Source: Chloroflexi bacterium UBA5189 | GTDB lineage: Bacteria; Chloroflexota; Limnocylindria; Limnocylindrales; CSP1-4 | Length of the DNA: 64,000 nt | Direction of reading: 5' to 3' | NCBI GenBank assembly: GCA_002413045.1 | Contig: DHWF01000028.1 | Coordinates: forward strand, 34,892-98,891 | Shown: positions 42,509 to 50,557 of the stretch, piece after piece | How the letters are laid out: every line of letters starts with the position of its first letter | Numbering within the stretch: position 1 is the stretch's first letter | The notes under the pieces: model-generated | The model's database searches: none | The model's input: only the letters and a program-made list of their open reading frames with translations | What the model was told of the DNA's origin: nothing | Made by a program: the position numbers and the translations under genes

Positions 42509-42525
42509 TACGCATGTCTACCTAT
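42482..42525. promoter_or_regulatory. Operator-like perfect 10-base inverted repeat around the promoter
   Basis: ATAGGTAGAC at 42482-42491 and its exact reverse complement GTCTACCTAT at 42516-42525. One arm overlaps the -10 box and the other lies just upstream of the -35 box. Arm starts are 34 bases apart, about three helical turns, so a dimer bound on one face of the DNA is plausible. The candidate binder is the regulator encoded immediately upstream. Confidence 0.65.
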
Positions 42526-42536
42526 CTGCACTCGCC

Positions 42537-45500
42537 TCAGAGCTCGGTCATCGGCGATGCCTCGACGCCTAGGTCTCGCATGGTGCGGGCGTAGTGGCCG
42601 TACTTCTCGGCGGCCGCGGCATGAGCCCCAGATAGTCGGTAGATGCGAATGAGAGCGACTTGTATTTCGTCGGAGTCCGGCTCAACTTCGGCCGCTCGCT
42701 CGGCCAGGAACACGCCTCTCGTCAGCTGACCGCTATCGATGTCGAGGCGGATCGCCCGCTCGATGACGCGTAGGTATGACGCGTGAAGGGAGTCTCGAAA
42801 CGGGCCAGCCCAGTCCTCGTACGCGAAGTCGATCGAGAACTGACCGTGATATTCCCGGGTTAGCTGCACTGCTGTCGCCCCATCAGGCTCGCCCATCATG
42901 TCGCGGATCAGCATCAGGCATCGACGGCTCCGCGCATCAACGAGCTCCGCGTCGATCCAGATCGTGTCGCCGTCTTGATGGACATAGCCGGGCGAGACTT
43001 CCTCGTGGTACGAGGGTTCGAAGAGGCGCCGCAGGAAATAGACGGTCTGGTTCAAGGAGTTGAGGGCGGCTCCCGGATCGAGTTCGGGCCAGAGCGCGTC
43101 CACGACTTCCTCTCGAGTCGCCGTCCATTTGGGTTTTGTAAGCAGCAGCGATAGGAGGGCGAGCACCTTGCGCCTCACCTCCGAACCCTCGACAACCCGT
43201 CCACCGATATTGATTCGGAGACGTCCGAGATCCTCGATAAGGACCGATGGCGCGAGGCGTCGCGCCAGGCCGCGACCGAGCGCATGCCCGCGAGGGTCCT
43301 TCAGTGAGCGCGCGAGGGCCCTAAGCACCGAAATGTCCTCCGCTTCTCCGATCTCATCGAGAAGCACCGCCCCACCAATGTCGCCCTTTCCTGCGGACAA
43401 CGCGACGCGCCGCGTTGGTTCCCGCCACCTCCACGGGCGTTTACCTGCTTCAGCCCTGACCGCATCAAACGCCTCCGGAGTCAACTCGCGGAGCCGGCTC
43501 AGAACCGCCTCGGCAGCCACGCTTATCGATCCCGGCGACCGTTCTGCGATGGCCAGTAGCGTCTCGGACGGATTCGCCGCATCGTCGGCGAGCGCGGCAA
43601 GTACCGCCGCGTACTCCTCCCAAGCCTTCGCTCCTTGCCGCATTGCGAGCCTGCGGCAGGATTGCGCGGCCGCTAGAGCGTCATCTCGGTGACCCAAGAC
43701 TCCGATCAGGCATCCCGCCAGGCGACGACGGAGCTCGAACACGGGGGTCAGGTGGGGCCTCCCGGGAAGAACTCGCGCAAGCTCCTGTTCGGCCGCCGCG
43801 AGATCCCCCGACTGAGCCGCGAGAAGAGACAAGGTGAGAATTGCCCGATCGCCGTTGTCTAAGTTTTCCAAAATCCGGTCTTCCACTGGCTTAAGGTGGG
43901 AGATCGCCACACTCGGCTGTCCGTAGAACAGTTCGACGTCCGCGGCCTCGATCGCGACCTCTAATCGTTGGCCGGGCAGCGACGTGCGCAGGGCGGTATC
44001 GATTTCCCGGCGAGCTTCGGCGATATCGCCGAGACATGCGACTGCTGCACTCCGAGCCAACCTCGCAGAAACGAGCTCGATGCCGGCGGACGAGGAACCG
44101 AGAAGGGAAATGGCTTCGTCAGCGCATGCGAGGGCAGCATCAGGATCGCCTTGCGCCATTCGCAACTGTGCCTCGTTGCACATCGCTACTCCGGCAAAGT
44201 GCCAGTCTCCTTCTTCACGGTGCCGGACAGCGACCTCGTGAAGCTCTGTGACCGCTGACGCCAGAGAGCCTTCCAGGGACGACTCCAGTTGGTCTCGATA
44301 GACCCGCGCCAGATGTGCGATTTGCGGTGGCGAGGAGAGCTCAAGAAGGTGCCCTGCGTCGAGCGCGCCAAGGACATCCCCTACGACACTTCGCGCCGCG
44401 AGGAGGTTCAACAACACCGCTGTCGAGGTGGCGTCGGCTGCCCAGGCTCGCTCTGCAAGTTCGCGGCCTTCGTCGACGTCGGCGCGCTGTTGTGCGAGGC
44501 GGGACTGAAGGACCAAGCCGGGGGCACCATCGAGGATGCCGTCGGGAAGTTCCGAGACGAGGTCCTGGGCGGCTGCGTAGGCACCGGTAGCGAGGACCTT
44601 CTCGATTGCTGCCGAGAGGACGCGGTGGGCGTCGTCGGTTTCGCCGCTCGCGAGGTAGTGGCGGCCGGCGATCCGCCAGTCGATGGGTTCGGCGGCGCGG
44701 GCGATGCGAAGGTGGATTGATCGGACGCCGTCTTCGCCGATGGAGCGCGCGAGGCGCGCCTGGAGGAAGTCGCGAACGAGCGGATGCGCGCGAACGACGT
44801 GGCGCGTGTTGGGGCCACGCTTGCCGAAGAGGCCCTGGCGTTCGCCATCCTCGATCAAGGACCGGGCAGCATCTTCGTCGACCTCGGCGGCGACCGGACC
44901 CAGCACGAGATCGACCGTATCGAGCAGCGACGTGCGCATGAGGAACTGCTGGAGGTCGTCCGGCAGCTCGCCCACGACCTCCTCGGCGAGGTACTCGTAC
45001 AGGTGACCCTCGGCGCCGCTGAGGGACGAGATGAACGCCCGGACCTGGCCCGGATCGCGATCGTGAAGGGCGGCGCGAACGAGCTGGAGTGACGCGGCCC
45101 AGCCCTCGGTTCGACGGCGGAGCTCGGCAAGGATCGCCGGCTCGAGACGCATCTCGTACGTCTCGCGAAACAGCCGCTCGGTCTCGAGGACGTTGAACCG
45201 GAGGTCGTCGGTCCCGAGCTCGGCAACCTCGCCCAGGGCGCGCAGCCTCGCAAGGCGGACGGGCGGCTCGCGTCGACTGGCAAAGATGAACGACATTCGT
45301 TCGGGACCGCGGGTCATCAGCTCCCGCAGGATGTGCCGGACGTCGGGCGAGTCGTCGACGAGGTGGACGTCGTCGAACACCAGCGCCGTCGGGTCGTTGG
45401 GCAGCCCGCCGAGCTCACGGAGGAACGTGTCGAGGACCGTGTCGAGCGTCGGTGACGCGGTTGCGGTCTCGCGCAGGAGGGCGCGCGTCGAGGGGCCGAA

Positions 45501-45779
45501 GTCCTGCACGTGGACCCGAACGGCCGCCACGAGATAGGCGATGAAGCCGACCCAGTCGCGGTCCCCCCGGTCGAGTCGAAACCACAGGACCCGGATGCGA
45601 GTTCGACGCGAGAAGTCGGCGAGGAGCGTGGTCTTGCCGTAGCCGGCTTCGGCGATGAGCAGGACGGCTCGGCGATGGACCTTGATAGATAACCACTCGA
45701 GCAGCCGGTCGCGCGCCAGCGTCTCCTCGCGGAGCGGCGGCGCCTGCACCTTGCTGAGCTGGATCGGGTAGTCCGACAT
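42537..45779 (-). CDS. MalT-like NTPase / TPR / BTAD transcriptional regulator
   Basis: 1080 residues. An NTPase domain comes first: Walker A AEAGYGKTT at 43-51 and Walker B ALVFDDVHLVDD near 132-143, as in MalT/LuxR-LAL regulators. Then a long helical TPR-like region (about 430-830), a winged-helix DNA-binding domain of the OmpR/SARP type (about 850-945; LGRLRINIGGR, LDPGAALNSLNQTVYFLRRLF), and a C-terminal BTAD. TPR and BTAD folds commonly bind peptides or partner proteins. An upstream ATG at 46025 is in frame, but the likely promoter at 45962-45991 lies after it; the ATG at 45779 has GGAGGG upstream. GC falls after about residue 430. Confidence 0.85.
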   Translation of the reverse strand: MSDYPIQLSKVQAPPLREETLARDRLLEWLSIKVHRRAVLLIAEAGYGKTTLLADFSRRTRIRVLWFRLDRGDRDWVGFIAYLVAAVRVHVQDFGPSTRALLRETATASPTLDTVLDTFLRELGGLPNDPTALVFDDVHLVDDSPDVRHILRELMTRGPERMSFIFASRREPPVRLARLRALGEVAELGTDDLRFNVLETERLFRETYEMRLEPAILAELRRRTEGWAASLQLVRAALHDRDPGQVRAFISSLSGAEGHLYEYLAEEVVGELPDDLQQFLMRTSLLDTVDLVLGPVAAEVDEDAARSLIEDGERQGLFGKRGPNTRHVVRAHPLVRDFLQARLARSIGEDGVRSIHLRIARAAEPIDWRIAGRHYLASGETDDAHRVLSAAIEKVLATGAYAAAQDLVSELPDGILDGAPGLVLQSRLAQQRADVDEGRELAERAWAADATSTAVLLNLLAARSVVGDVLGALDAGHLLELSSPPQIAHLARVYRDQLESSLEGSLASAVTELHEVAVRHREEGDWHFAGVAMCNEAQLRMAQGDPDAALACADEAISLLGSSSAGIELVSARLARSAAVACLGDIAEARREIDTALRTSLPGQRLEVAIEAADVELFYGQPSVAISHLKPVEDRILENLDNGDRAILTLSLLAAQSGDLAAAEQELARVLPGRPHLTPVFELRRRLAGCLIGVLGHRDDALAAAQSCRRLAMRQGAKAWEEYAAVLAALADDAANPSETLLAIAERSPGSISVAAEAVLSRLRELTPEAFDAVRAEAGKRPWRWREPTRRVALSAGKGDIGGAVLLDEIGEAEDISVLRALARSLKDPRGHALGRGLARRLAPSVLIEDLGRLRINIGGRVVEGSEVRRKVLALLSLLLTKPKWTATREEVVDALWPELDPGAALNSLNQTVYFLRRLFEPSYHEEVSPGYVHQDGDTIWIDAELVDARSRRCLMLIRDMMGEPDGATAVQLTREYHGQFSIDFAYEDWAGPFRDSLHASYLRVIERAIRLDIDSGQLTRGVFLAERAAEVEPDSDEIQVALIRIYRLSGAHAAAAEKYGHYARTMRDLGVEASPMTEL

Positions 45780-45961
45780 CGCGCCGAGCTGCCCTCCGGT
45801 GGGCCCAGGGCTGGCAGCGACGATCGCCGGACGAACGCCTTCGACGACGAGCCGAGGCCGTCGAGGCCGGGCACGAGCATCGGATCCCCGGACGGACGGC
45901 GAAAGTTCGGGTCTGGTGGGCGCCGGTTTGTCGCGCTCGACTGGGCGATCGAGCGGCGCGA

Positions 45962-45991
45962 ACGATAGGGACGCGTCGCGGCGCGTGTCAA
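45962..45991 (-). promoter_or_regulatory. Promoter of the large regulator gene
   Basis: Minus-strand TTGACA (45986-45991) and TATCGT (45962-45967) are 18 bases apart. The predicted start near 45955 leaves about 175 bases of leader before the ATG at 45779. The gene-free stretch 45780-46115 contains this promoter; I see no other gene in it. Confidence 0.6.
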
Positions 45992-46115
45992 CGCTGGCCA
46001 GTGGGCGGCTGGGCATGCCCGGCATCTTGGCGACGCCGGCTCACCGGTCGATTACGGCGCGGTGGACGGACTGTGGATAGCTCCGCGGGTTATCCGGGGG
46101 AGTGCCGGCTCGGCG

Positions 46116-46319
46116 TCAGCCCTCGTACTCGAAGCCGATCTTCAGGTCGACGCGGTACTCCACGATCTCGCCGTCCTCGACGATCGCGCTCGACTTCACG
46201 ACCTCGACGGTCTTGATGTTGCGGACCGTGCGCGAGGCGGTCGCGACCGCCTGGCGGGCGGCATCGCTCCACGACTTCGGGCTCGTCCCGACCATCTCCC
46301 GGACGATGATCACGCCCAT
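46116..46319 (-). CDS. Dodecin family flavin-binding protein
   Basis: 67 residues in the usual dodecin length. VREMVGTSPKSWSDAARQAVATAS at 8-31, TVRNIKTVEVVKSSAIVEDG and YRVDLKIGFEYEG are the conserved beta-alpha-beta-beta pattern. Dodecins form dodecameric shells that store flavins or CoA. The Trp of SPKSW is the residue that stacks against the flavin in known members. AAGGAG lies 6-7 bases before the ATG at 46319; a longer in-frame start at 46412 lacks support. Confidence 0.85.
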   Translation of the reverse strand: MGVIIVREMVGTSPKSWSDAARQAVATASRTVRNIKTVEVVKSSAIVEDGEIVEYRVDLKIGFEYEG

Positions 46320-46536
46320 CTCGCTCTCCTTCGACTGGCCCTGCGTTCCACGCGGCCAGTCTAGTCGCGGAGATGGGCGCCGGCGGCGGCCCTTGCCGGT
46401 GCCGGCTTGCACCTGCGAGCACGACGGGTTGGGCGATGGGCGTTGGACGGCTTGACGCGGCTCGTACTCTCGCTGCCAGAGTTCCGAACGGGGAGCGGAA
46501 CGGCGTCGTACGGACCCTCATCGGAGGATGGTTGCG

Positions 46537-46845
46537 TTGTACGAGGACCGGACCCTCAGCTGTCGTGATTGCGCGGACAGCTTCATCTTCTCGGGCGGCG
46601 AGCAGCGCTTCTTCGCTGAGAAGGGACTCGTCAACATCCCGCAACGGTGCCCAACCTGCCGGGCCAACGCGAAGCGCGTCCGGATGGGCGGCCCGCGTGA
46701 CTACCACGCGGCCGTCTGCAACTCGTGCGGCAACCAGGCAATGGTGCCCTTCGCGCCGCGCTCGGATCGTCCGGTCTACTGCAGCAGCTGCTTCGACAAG
46801 GTCCGCGCCGGACTGATCGAGCCGGCGGCGCCTGTCAGCTCGTAG
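46537..46845 (+). CDS. Zinc-ribbon protein with two CxxC pairs in each half
   Basis: About 102 residues. First zinc site: LSCRDCADSFIFSGGEQRFF with a CxxC, then RCPTCRANAK. Second site: VCNSCGNQAMVPFAPRSDRPVYCSSCFDKVR. Known relatives are small bacterial zinc-ribbon proteins of unknown role, perhaps nucleic-acid binding. The ATG at 46528 abuts GGAGG directly and cannot use it; the TTG at 46537 (LYEDRTLSCRDC) sits nine bases after GGAGG and gives the N-terminus expected for the family, so it is preferred. Confidence 0.75.
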   Translation: MYEDRTLSCRDCADSFIFSGGEQRFFAEKGLVNIPQRCPTCRANAKRVRMGGPRDYHAAVCNSCGNQAMVPFAPRSDRPVYCSSCFDKVRAGLIEPAAPVSS

Positions 46846-46848
46846 GCC

Positions 46849-48198
46849 TCACGCGGTTTCCGCGTATCTCTGGCCTGCGTAGGACTGGAAGCGGGTCTGG
46901 CTCTTCCGGAACCAGAGCTGGATGTCGCCGGTGGGGCCGTTGCGGTGCTTCGCGAGCTTGACGTTGATGACCTCGCCGTCGAGGTCCGCGTCCTCGCCGA
47001 CCTTCTCCTTCTCGCGGTAGAGGAACACCACGAGGTCCGCGTCCTGCTCGATCGCGCCTGATTCGCGCAGGTCAGAGAGCCGCGGCTCCTTCGACTCGCG
47101 CATCTCCGGCTGGCGCGACAGCTGGGAGAGGGCGATGACCGGCACCGACAGCTCGCGTGCCAATGCCTTCAGGCCGCGGCTGATCTCGCTCACCTCCTGG
47201 ACGCGGTTGGCATCGCGGTTCGTGGTCGTCGCCTGCATCAGCTGCAGGTAGTCGACGATCACGAGATCCAGGCCGGACTCGGCCTGGAGGCGGCGCGCCT
47301 TCGTGCGCAGCTCCATCGAGGTGATGTTGGGTGTGTCGTCGATGTATAGGGACGCCTCCGAGAGGTCGTTCATCGCCGGCGCGATCCGGGCGAAATCGAG
47401 CTCCTCGAGGAAGCCGGAGCGGAGGCGCTTCGAGTCGATGTTCGCGACGCTGGAGAGGAGGCGCAGGACGAGCTGCTCCTTGCTCATCTCCAGGCTGAAC
47501 AGGCCGACGGTCTTCTTCTCGCGCACGCAGGCGTGCTCCGCGATGTTGAGCGCGAAGCTCGTCTTGCCGACCGATGGGCGGGCGGCGACGACGATCAGGT
47601 CGCTCTTCTGGAAGCCCGTCGTGAGCTGGTCCATGTCCGGAAAGCCGGACGAGATCCCGCTCAGCTCGCCTCGATGGGCGTGGAGGTAATCGAGGCGGTC
47701 ATACGCGGAGTGGAGGAGCTCCTTGAGCTGGCTGAAGCCCGCAGTGATCCGCCGGTTCGAGACCTGGAACAGCTCCGACTCCGCGCGGTCGATCGCCTCC
47801 TGGATCTCGGCGGGATCCTCGTAGCCGATGCCGGCGATCTTGCCGGCAGCACCGATCAGGTTCCGGAGGACCGCCTTGCGCTCCACGATCCGGGCGTACT
47901 GGACCGCGTGCACGGCGGTCGGCGTGGCGTTCGAAAGAGTCGAGAGGTACGAGCGGCCGCCGATCTGCTCCAGGTCCTCGGTCCGCTCGAGCGACTCGGC
48001 GACCGTGACGAGGTCCACCGGCTCGCGGCGCTCGAACAGCTCCAGCATCGCCTTGAAGATGTTCCCGTGCGCCTGCCGGTAGAAGTCCTCCGGGCGCAGG
48101 AATTCTGCGATCTCGATGATCGTTTCCCGATCGATCAGTATCGCGCCGAGGACCGATTGCTCGGCTTCGAGGCTGTGCGGCGGCAGACGGTCGATCAA
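46849..48198 (-). CDS. dnaB: Replicative DNA helicase DnaB
   Basis: 449 residues. The N-terminal domain starts PPHSLEAEQSVLGAIL. The RecA-like motor has ARPSVGKTSFALNIA at 206-220 (Walker A), SLEMSKEQLVLRLLSS, LVIVDYLQLM (Walker B) and LSQLSRQPEMRESKEPRLSDLRESGAIEQDAD, all diagnostic of bacterial DnaB. It unwinds DNA ahead of the fork. The start is TTG with GGAG six bases upstream. It ends four bases from the zinc-ribbon gene tail to tail. Confidence 0.96.
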   Translation of the reverse strand: MIDRLPPHSLEAEQSVLGAILIDRETIIEIAEFLRPEDFYRQAHGNIFKAMLELFERREPVDLVTVAESLERTEDLEQIGGRSYLSTLSNATPTAVHAVQYARIVERKAVLRNLIGAAGKIAGIGYEDPAEIQEAIDRAESELFQVSNRRITAGFSQLKELLHSAYDRLDYLHAHRGELSGISSGFPDMDQLTTGFQKSDLIVVAARPSVGKTSFALNIAEHACVREKKTVGLFSLEMSKEQLVLRLLSSVANIDSKRLRSGFLEELDFARIAPAMNDLSEASLYIDDTPNITSMELRTKARRLQAESGLDLVIVDYLQLMQATTTNRDANRVQEVSEISRGLKALARELSVPVIALSQLSRQPEMRESKEPRLSDLRESGAIEQDADLVVFLYREKEKVGEDADLDGEVINVKLAKHRNGPTGDIQLWFRKSQTRFQSYAGQRYAETA

Positions 48199-48222
48199 CG
48201 TGGCTCCACGATGACGGGTGGT

Positions 48223-48242
48223 CGTGACAACGGACTGTCACG
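48223..48242. promoter_or_regulatory. Inverted repeat upstream of dnaB
   Basis: CGTGACA at 48223-48229 and TGTCACG at 48236-48242, a perfect 7-base repeat with 6 bases between, 25 bases upstream of the dnaB start. Likely an operator; the binder is unknown. Confidence 0.4.
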
Positions 48243-48267
48243 GCCCGGCGGGGAAAGCGGTAGTGAC

Positions 48268-48344
48268 TTGTCCACGACAACCCGGGCGTGTCGGCTCAGA
48301 CCCGTGGACCGCTCACCAACGTCCTGTGGACGAGCTGTGGACGA
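48268..48344. promoter_or_regulatory. Cluster of DnaA-box-like 9-mers upstream of dnaB
   Basis: TTGTCCACG at 48268-48276 and two copies of TGTGGACGA at 48325-48333 and 48336-48344 each match the high-GC DnaA box (TTGTCCACA or its complement) at eight of nine positions. The last two are 11 bases apart, one helical turn. No AT-rich unwinding region is seen. Confidence 0.35.
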
Positions 48345-48443
48345 CCTCCCGGAGCTCAGGCTTCAGCGACGAAGCGCTCCAGGAGGTGGCGAACGACTTG
48401 CGGGTCAGTCGCGATCGATTCTCCGGGCGCCGTCAGATGGCGC

Positions 48444-49010
48444 CTATCGCTTGCGTGGCGTAACGGGAACCTGGTTCGCGTTGATCGAGTTCCGCTCTTC
48501 CTCGTTGAGGCCTGCGGTCGCGAGAATGCGCTGCACGATCGCGTTCTTTCCCGCGCCGTACTCGTAGATGTCGACACCAGAAGCCGCGAGTCGCATCTTC
48601 ACGGCACCGTATTCGTCGCGAAGCTCGGGATTACGACGAAGCTCGTCGCGGACAGCCAGGTGGTTGCGAAATGCGAGCGATCCGGCGATGACGACATAGG
48701 TGCTGGTGCCGACAAGCCGATCCGGTTCCCAAAACGCCCAGCGGTGAGGGATGCCGAGCTCACCACGCGGCTCGAAGCCGAGGCCAACCAGGACATCGGA
48801 CGCAGCAGCGACGTGCTCGGCATCCACGACGATGTCGCAGTCGACGATCGGCTTTGCAGCGAGTCCAGGAACGGAAGTGCTCCCGACATGCTCGATCGCG
48901 AAATGGGGAACGCCGGCACTGTCGAGCGCGGCTGCATACTCCGCCCGGAGGACCTCGAACCGCTCAACCCACGAAGGGTCGTACTCGCGAACATCGACCA
49001 CCGGTCTCAC
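48444..49010 (-). CDS. GrpB family protein (nucleotidyltransferase-fold)
   Basis: 188 residues. VREYDPSWVERFEVLRAEY, IEHVGSTSVPGLAAKPIVDCDIVV and FRNHLAVRDELRRNPELRDEYGAVK are the conserved GrpB/UPF0157 segments. The family has a nucleotidyltransferase-like fold and a mostly unknown role. GTG start with GGAGG three bases upstream. GC is visibly lower than dnaB and lexA beside it, which hints at acquisition from elsewhere. The C-terminal NSINANQVPVTPRKR tail is not usual. Confidence 0.88.
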   Translation of the reverse strand: MRPVVDVREYDPSWVERFEVLRAEYAAALDSAGVPHFAIEHVGSTSVPGLAAKPIVDCDIVVDAEHVAAASDVLVGLGFEPRGELGIPHRWAFWEPDRLVGTSTYVVIAGSLAFRNHLAVRDELRRNPELRDEYGAVKMRLAASGVDIYEYGAGKNAIVQRILATAGLNEEERNSINANQVPVTPRKR

Positions 49011-49153
49011 CGTCCTCCGTCGGACAATACCCGCACCGGGGTTGGCGAGTTTCCACGCAACTCAACGTCACCCTCGGTCAGCGTGACGACGCGCCCTGCG
49101 GTTGCACCGATCAGCCCGGAGCGCTCCGGCAAGCCTCGGTCGCTGGGAGCGAC

Positions 49154-49804
49154 TTAGTCCAGCTTGCGGATGACCCCGATGAGCTTCCCCTGGATGCGCA
49201 CGTCGTCGTAGAACTGCGGCTGGTAGGCGGGGTTCGCGGGCTGCAGGCGGACGCGGTCCTTTTCGCGGAAGAATCGCTTGAGGGTGACCGCGTTCTCCTC
49301 GACCTGGGCAACGACGATGTCGCCGTTGCGGGCGGTGGTCTGCGGGCGGATGAGCACGAAGTCGCCATCCGCGATGTGCTCCTCGATCATCGAGTCGCCG
49401 CGGACGCGGAGGACGTACGCGTCGCCGCTCGGTGCGAGCAGGTCCGGGATGGCCATCGTCTCCGAGGCGTCCTGGTACGCCTCGATCGGGCCGCCGGCGG
49501 CGATCTCGCCGATCACGGGCAGGACGTGGGCCTCCGCCGTGATCGACTGCGGAACGAGCTCGTGGGTCAGCCCGAGCTGGATCGCCGCGGTCGGCGTCAG
49601 GCGGATCGCGCGGGACTGCGCGGCGCCGCGCTCGAGGTAGCCCTCGCGCTCCAGCATCTGGAGATGGTGGTGAACGGCCGACGTCGAGCTGAGGCCCACC
49701 GCCACCGCGATCTCGCGCACCGACGGCGGAAACCCGCGCGCCCGGAGCGTTCCGGCGATGTAGTGGAGGATCTTCAGCTTGCGATCCGCGTCGTGTCTCG
49801 TCAC
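49154..49804 (-). CDS. lexA: LexA repressor
   Basis: SOS repressor and self-cleaving protease. 216 residues. The winged helix-turn-helix at 1-70 contains PSVREIAVAVGLSSTSAVHHHLQML, and the cleavage site is Ala103-Gly104 in VIGEIAAGGP. Ser138 lies in RGDSMIEEHI and Lys176 in AVTLKRFF; these form the catalytic dyad. An upstream ATG at 49840 lies inside the -10 box of its own promoter, so the GTG at 49804 with GGGAG seven bases before it is chosen. Confidence 0.95.
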   Translation of the reverse strand: MTRHDADRKLKILHYIAGTLRARGFPPSVREIAVAVGLSSTSAVHHHLQMLEREGYLERGAAQSRAIRLTPTAAIQLGLTHELVPQSITAEAHVLPVIGEIAAGGPIEAYQDASETMAIPDLLAPSGDAYVLRVRGDSMIEEHIADGDFVLIRPQTTARNGDIVVAQVEENAVTLKRFFREKDRVRLQPANPAYQPQFYDDVRIQGKLIGVIRKLD

Positions 49805-49835
49805 TCGTGACTCCCATGGGGCGATGGCCACGAGG

Positions 49836-49863
49836 ATCATACCGAACGGGTGTTCGATGTCAA
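49836..49863 (-). promoter_or_regulatory. lexA promoter with SOS box
   Basis: Minus-strand TTGACA (49858-49863) and TATGAT (49836-49841) are 16 bases apart. The SOS box CGAACACCCGTTCG (plus-strand 49843-49856) fills the spacer, so bound LexA blocks the promoter of its own gene. Confidence 0.85.
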
Positions 49864-49970
49864 GGCGTCAGTGGTGCATGAGGATTCGACCTCGGAACGG
49901 AAGCATCGGTAGACTCCGCATCCCGGCCGACCACATCGACCGGGCGCCGACCCAGGGAGACCCGCCCGCG

Positions 49971-50501
49971 ATGGCATCGAAGGACACTGGCACCGGCATC
50001 CTGCCGAAGCGCTCGAAGCGCCACGGCGGACCCGGGCTGCGCCGGATGATCGCTGCCGCAGCGTTCATGCCGATCGCCGCTCGTGCGCCGCTGTACGCGC
50101 GGCTGCTGTGGGCACTGATCAAGGACGACCGCACGCCGGCGGCGCGCAAGGCCCTGCTCGGCGGTGCCCTCGGCTACCTCGTGCTCGGGCGCGACATCGT
50201 GCCCGACTGGATCCCCGTGCTGGGCCAGCTCGACGACCTGGTGGTGGTAGCCCTTGCGACCGAGCTGTTCCTGGACGGCCTCGATGACGTCCTGCTCGCC
50301 GAGAAGCTCCAGGAAGCCGGCATTCCCCGCGCCGCCTACGATGAGGACATCGCGCGCGTTCGCCGGCTCATGCCGGGTCCGGTGCGTCGCGTCGTTCGTC
50401 GGATCCCCGACGCGATCCGTTTCGCGGCGGACACCGCCGCCAAATCCGGGCTCCAGCCAGGCTTGCGCCGCTGGCTCGGTCGTGAGGGCTCACCAGCCTG
50501 A
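49971..50501 (+). CDS. DUF1232 (YkvA-like) membrane protein
   Basis: 176 residues. The DUF1232 core LYARLLWALIKDDRTPAARKALLGGALGYLVLGRDIVPDWIPVLGQLDD is recognisable from its DRTP, YLVLGRDIVPD and GQLDDL segments (about residues 45-95). The first part is basic. Family function is unknown; members are often linked to envelope stress. It is divergent from lexA. A TAGACT box at 49910-49915 lies about 55 bases upstream. Its SOS control is unclear because the box lies in the lexA direction. Confidence 0.8.
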   Translation: MASKDTGTGILPKRSKRHGGPGLRRMIAAAAFMPIAARAPLYARLLWALIKDDRTPAARKALLGGALGYLVLGRDIVPDWIPVLGQLDDLVVVALATELFLDGLDDVLLAEKLQEAGIPRAAYDEDIARVRRLMPGPVRRVVRRIPDAIRFAADTAAKSGLQPGLRRWLGREGSPA

Positions 50502-50557
50502 GCGTCGTCGTCGATTCGCCGGCTGCCCTGCCGGCCCTGTAGGAGGAACTCGAGCGC

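Noticed and set aside
46528..46536. ATG at 46528 as the start of the zinc-ribbon protein
   Set aside because: It directly follows GGAGG with no spacing; the TTG at 46537 fits both the site and the family N-terminus.
48268..48344. Replication origin
   Set aside because: DnaA-like boxes are imperfect and there is no AT-rich unwinding element, dnaA or dnaN gene in the window.
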